Shown here: positions 5,855-8,142 of the stretch, in pieces
How the letters are laid out: each line of letters opens with the position of its first letter
Numbering within the stretch: position 1 is the first letter of the stretch
From: Sabulitectum sp964571965
GTDB lineage: Bacteria; Fermentibacterota; Fermentibacteria; Fermentibacterales; JCC-6
NCBI GenBank assembly: GCA_964571965.1
Contig: CAZNFQ010000092.1
Location: forward strand, 1-8,142
Length of the DNA: 8,142 bases
Reading direction: 5' to 3'
The notes under the pieces: generated by a model
What the model saw: only the letters and a program-made list of their open reading frames with translations
Told to the model about the DNA's origin: nothing
The model's database searches: none
Made by a program: the position numbers and the translations under genes

Positions 5855-8142
5855 GAAAGAAGACTGGCCTGTTCTTCTTGTGGACTACAGGCTGGAGAAG
5901 GATAACTCTGCGGGTATTCGTATAAAGGCGGTCAAGGAAAAGCTTGAGACCAGACTGGACTGTGCGGTGATACTATCACCGGCCTGCGACGATGCGGTGA
6001 AGATCATAGCCGCAAGACCTGATCTGGGATGCATGGTGATCAACTGGGACAATGAAACCGTAGACGGTGTAAGTCCCGGTGACCTTATAGGTCTTGTACG
6101 GAAGAGAAACTCCGAAGTGCCCATCCTTGTCATGACCGACAAATCATCGATCATCGACATTTCCGCTGAAGTACTCAAGGAAATAGACGGCTACATCTGG
6201 CTGGATGAAGATACACCGGCCTTTATCGCCGGAAGAATAGACAGAGAGCTGGAGAAATACATCGATGGCATAATGCCCCCGTTTTTCAAGGGGCTCGTTA
6301 AATATGCCGAAGAGTACAGGTATTCATGGCATACCCCGGGGCATATGGGGGGGCTTGCGTTTCTCAGGCATCCTGCGGGAATTGCCTGTCATAAATTTTT
6401 CGGAGAGAACCTGTTCCGTTCAGACCTCTCTGTTTCCGTGGCTGATCTCGGCTCACTCCTTGATCACAGCGGTGTTGTGGGCGACAGCGAGAGGGAAGCA
6501 TCCAGGGTTTTCGGTGCCGATGAAACCTTCTTCGTCACCGGTGGTAATTCCGCGGCGAACCAGATAGTATGGCGGGCACGGGTGGGCAAGGGTGATGTGG
6601 CCCTTTTGGACAGAAACTGCCATAAAAGCATTAACCACGCCATGATAGACACCGGTGCCATACCCATTTACATGAAACCTTCCCGGAATCCCTATGGAAC
6701 CATAGGTCCAGTGAATATGAAGGAGATGGAACCGTCTGCCATACGGAAAAAGATCGCCGATTCACCTCTCATCGGGAACAAGAAGGCCAGGGTAAAAATG
6801 GCGGTTCTGACCAATTCCACCTACGACGGCCTGTGCTATAACGTAAACAGGATAATGGAGAAACTCGGTCCCCAGGTTGACAACCTGCACTTCGATGAAG
6901 CCTGGTTCGCCTACGCGGCCTTTCATCCCCTTTATGAGGGTTACTATGCGATGACTCCCCCCGGTGGATCCGGAGAGTATCCTCCTGTTTTTGCCACCCA
7001 GTCCACCCACAAACTCCTTGCGGCACTGTCCCAGGCTTCCATGATCCACATAAGGAACGGCAGTTCGGAGGAAGTGGACAGAGATCTCTTCAATGAGGCA
7101 TTCATGATGTACAGTTCAACATCTCCGCAGTACTCGATCATAGCAACCCTGGACGTGAGTACCAGAATGATGAAGGGCTCCGGAGGTCGAACCCTGATGA
7201 ACGAGACCATAGAGGAGCCGGTGGTGTTCAGAAAGAAAATGGTTCAGATAGGCAGGGAAATATCAAAGACCACCCCTGAACCGGAAAAAAGGTGGTGGTT
7301 CAATGTCTGGCAGCCTGACAAAACCGAGGTGAAGGGCAAAAAGGTTCCCCTGGACAGCCTGGACAACGAGTACCTGATAAACAACAGAAACTGCTGGATG
7401 CTTAAACCCGGTCAGAAGTGGCACCTTTTCGATGGCATCAACAGAGACCAGATAATGCTTGATCCGCAGAAGGTCACCATTGCAACCCCGGGAATAGACT
7501 TCAGGGGGAATACGCAGGAGTCGGGTATTCCAGCTTCGGTTGTAACCGCTTTCCTTCGGGACAGGGGAATAGTGGTGGAGAAAACCGGTTATTATTCCTG
7601 GCTCTGCCTTTTTTCCCTTGGAACTTCACGGGGCAAGTCCGGAACTCTTCTCGCGGAGCTTTTCACATTCAAGAAGCAGTACGATGACAACCTTGATATA
7701 GAAGTTGTGATCCCTTCGCTTCCCGAGGCATACCCCGAGGTATATCTGGAAAGGGGTATAAAGGACCTCTGCGATGAAATGCACTCGCACATAGTTAAAG
7801 GCGGTCTTGTGGAAGGGATGCTTCGTTCCTTCGAAGAACTCCCCGAGCAGGTCATGACACCGGCTGAAGCCTATTCCTATGTAACCAGGAACGAGATTGA
7901 CTGGGTTCCCCTGGAAGAGGTGGAGGGCAGGATCCCCTGCGTGATGGTGGTTCCCTACCCTCCGGGAATTCCCCTGATAATGCCCGGTGAAAAATTCTCC
8001 CACCGTAACGGAGTAATTCTTGATTATCTTAGGGCCCTGGAGGAGTTCGAAGCCTGTTTCCCGGGTTTCGAGTGTGATATTCACGGAATAAGAAAGCAGC
8101 ATGAACCAGACGGCAGAAAGAGGTTTAGAGTACCTTGCATTC
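5841..8142 (+). CDS. Orn/Lys/Arg decarboxylase, most like biodegradative arginine decarboxylase (AdiA type); 3' end cut by window
   Basis: This is a large PLP-dependent fold-type I decarboxylase, read for 767 residues and still open at the window edge. It removes CO2 from a basic amino acid, giving agmatine if arginine is the substrate; this serves polyamine supply or acid resistance. Residues 1 to about 130 form the response-regulator-like wing domain. The catalytic domain follows, with HTPGHMGG (164-171), DRNCHKSI, TNSTYDGLCYN, HFDEAW with Asp352 contacting the PLP ring, and STHK with Lys391 as the Schiff-base lysine. The C-terminal part has VPYPPGIPLIMPGE and PGFECDIHG. DRNCHKS, DGLCYN and the SRGK-GTLL tract resemble AdiA. 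FNVWQPD, VEKTGYY and the C-terminus look more like lysine decarboxylase CadA, so the substrate is not settled. Length suggests only a few residues are missing. The TTG start at 5841 is chosen because AGGGAG lies seven bases upstream and the wing domain starts at once. It overlaps the acetyltransferase stop. Confidence 0.93.
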   Translation, partial: MELIEKEDWPVLLVDYRLEKDNSAGIRIKAVKEKLETRLDCAVILSPACDDAVKIIAARPDLGCMVINWDNETVDGVSPGDLIGLVRKRNSEVPILVMTDKSSIIDISAEVLKEIDGYIWLDEDTPAFIAGRIDRELEKYIDGIMPPFFKGLVKYAEEYRYSWHTPGHMGGLAFLRHPAGIACHKFFGENLFRSDLSVSVADLGSLLDHSGVVGDSEREASRVFGADETFFVTGGNSAANQIVWRARVGKGDVALLDRNCHKSINHAMIDTGAIPIYMKPSRNPYGTIGPVNMKEMEPSAIRKKIADSPLIGNKKARVKMAVLTNSTYDGLCYNVNRIMEKLGPQVDNLHFDEAWFAYAAFHPLYEGYYAMTPPGGSGEYPPVFATQSTHKLLAALSQASMIHIRNGSSEEVDRDLFNEAFMMYSSTSPQYSIIATLDVSTRMMKGSGGRTLMNETIEEPVVFRKKMVQIGREISKTTPEPEKRWWFNVWQPDKTEVKGKKVPLDSLDNEYLINNRNCWMLKPGQKWHLFDGINRDQIMLDPQKVTIATPGIDFRGNTQESGIPASVVTAFLRDRGIVVEKTGYYSWLCLFSLGTSRGKSGTLLAELFTFKKQYDDNLDIEVVIPSLPEAYPEVYLERGIKDLCDEMHSHIVKGGLVEGMLRSFEELPEQVMTPAEAYSYVTRNEIDWVPLEEVEGRIPCVMVVPYPPGIPLIMPGEKFSHRNGVILDYLRALEEFEACFPGFECDIHGIRKQHEPDGRKRFRVPCI

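Noticed and set aside
6453..7210. Several short minus-strand frames of 61-95 residues opposite the decarboxylase
   Set aside because: They are shadows of a continuous plus-strand coding frame with conserved catalytic motifs.
8101..8142. ATG opening a new frame (MNQTAERG...) at the right edge
   Set aside because: The decarboxylase frame is still open and matches its family here, and there is no Shine-Dalgarno before this ATG.

Overview
This window comes from the chromosome of a bacterium and is densely packed with genes. Seven protein genes fill almost all of it and no gap exceeds about 125 bases. GC content looks moderate (a little over 50%) and even. I see no rRNA, tRNA, CRISPR array, insertion sequence or phage gene. 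The organism is probably a Gram-negative anaerobe: there is a small outer-membrane beta-barrel protein ending in aromatic residues, and a clear HydE, the radical SAM enzyme that helps build the active site of [FeFe]-hydrogenases. I suspect an uncultured fermentative lineage of the FCB or spirochaete-like type, but that placement is a guess.

The left half (2-4011) is a run of four genes on the minus strand, transcribed from about 4011 leftwards. They are a CPA2-type cation/proton antiporter, a fusion of a PTS EIIA domain with a PII-like domain, a long and divergent serine hydroxymethyltransferase, and a small beta-barrel protein. Gaps are 13, 19 and 51 bases, so the first three look like one operon. 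The last gene is set apart by a perfect 12-bp GC-rich hairpin. The antiporter lacks the C-terminal nucleotide-sensing domain found in KefB/KefC. The adjacent EIIA-PII protein could supply regulation in trans.

The right half (4102-8142) is on the plus strand: hydE, a RimJ/RimL-type GNAT acetyltransferase, and a large Orn/Lys/Arg decarboxylase most like biodegradative arginine decarboxylase. The acetyltransferase and decarboxylase overlap by 14 bases and are probably translationally coupled. The decarboxylase runs off the right edge only a few residues from its expected end. A hairpin and a possible promoter lie between hydE and the acetyltransferase, so hydE may be a separate transcript.

The divergent spacer (4012-4101) carries a 30-base imperfect inverted repeat between a plausible minus-strand -10 box placed for a leaderless antiporter mRNA and the strong ribosome binding site of hydE. 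It is the best regulatory candidate in the window. No clearly new multi-gene system is evident. The most interesting items are the antiporter/EIIA-PII pair, the unusual SHMT paralogue and the shared divergent operator.
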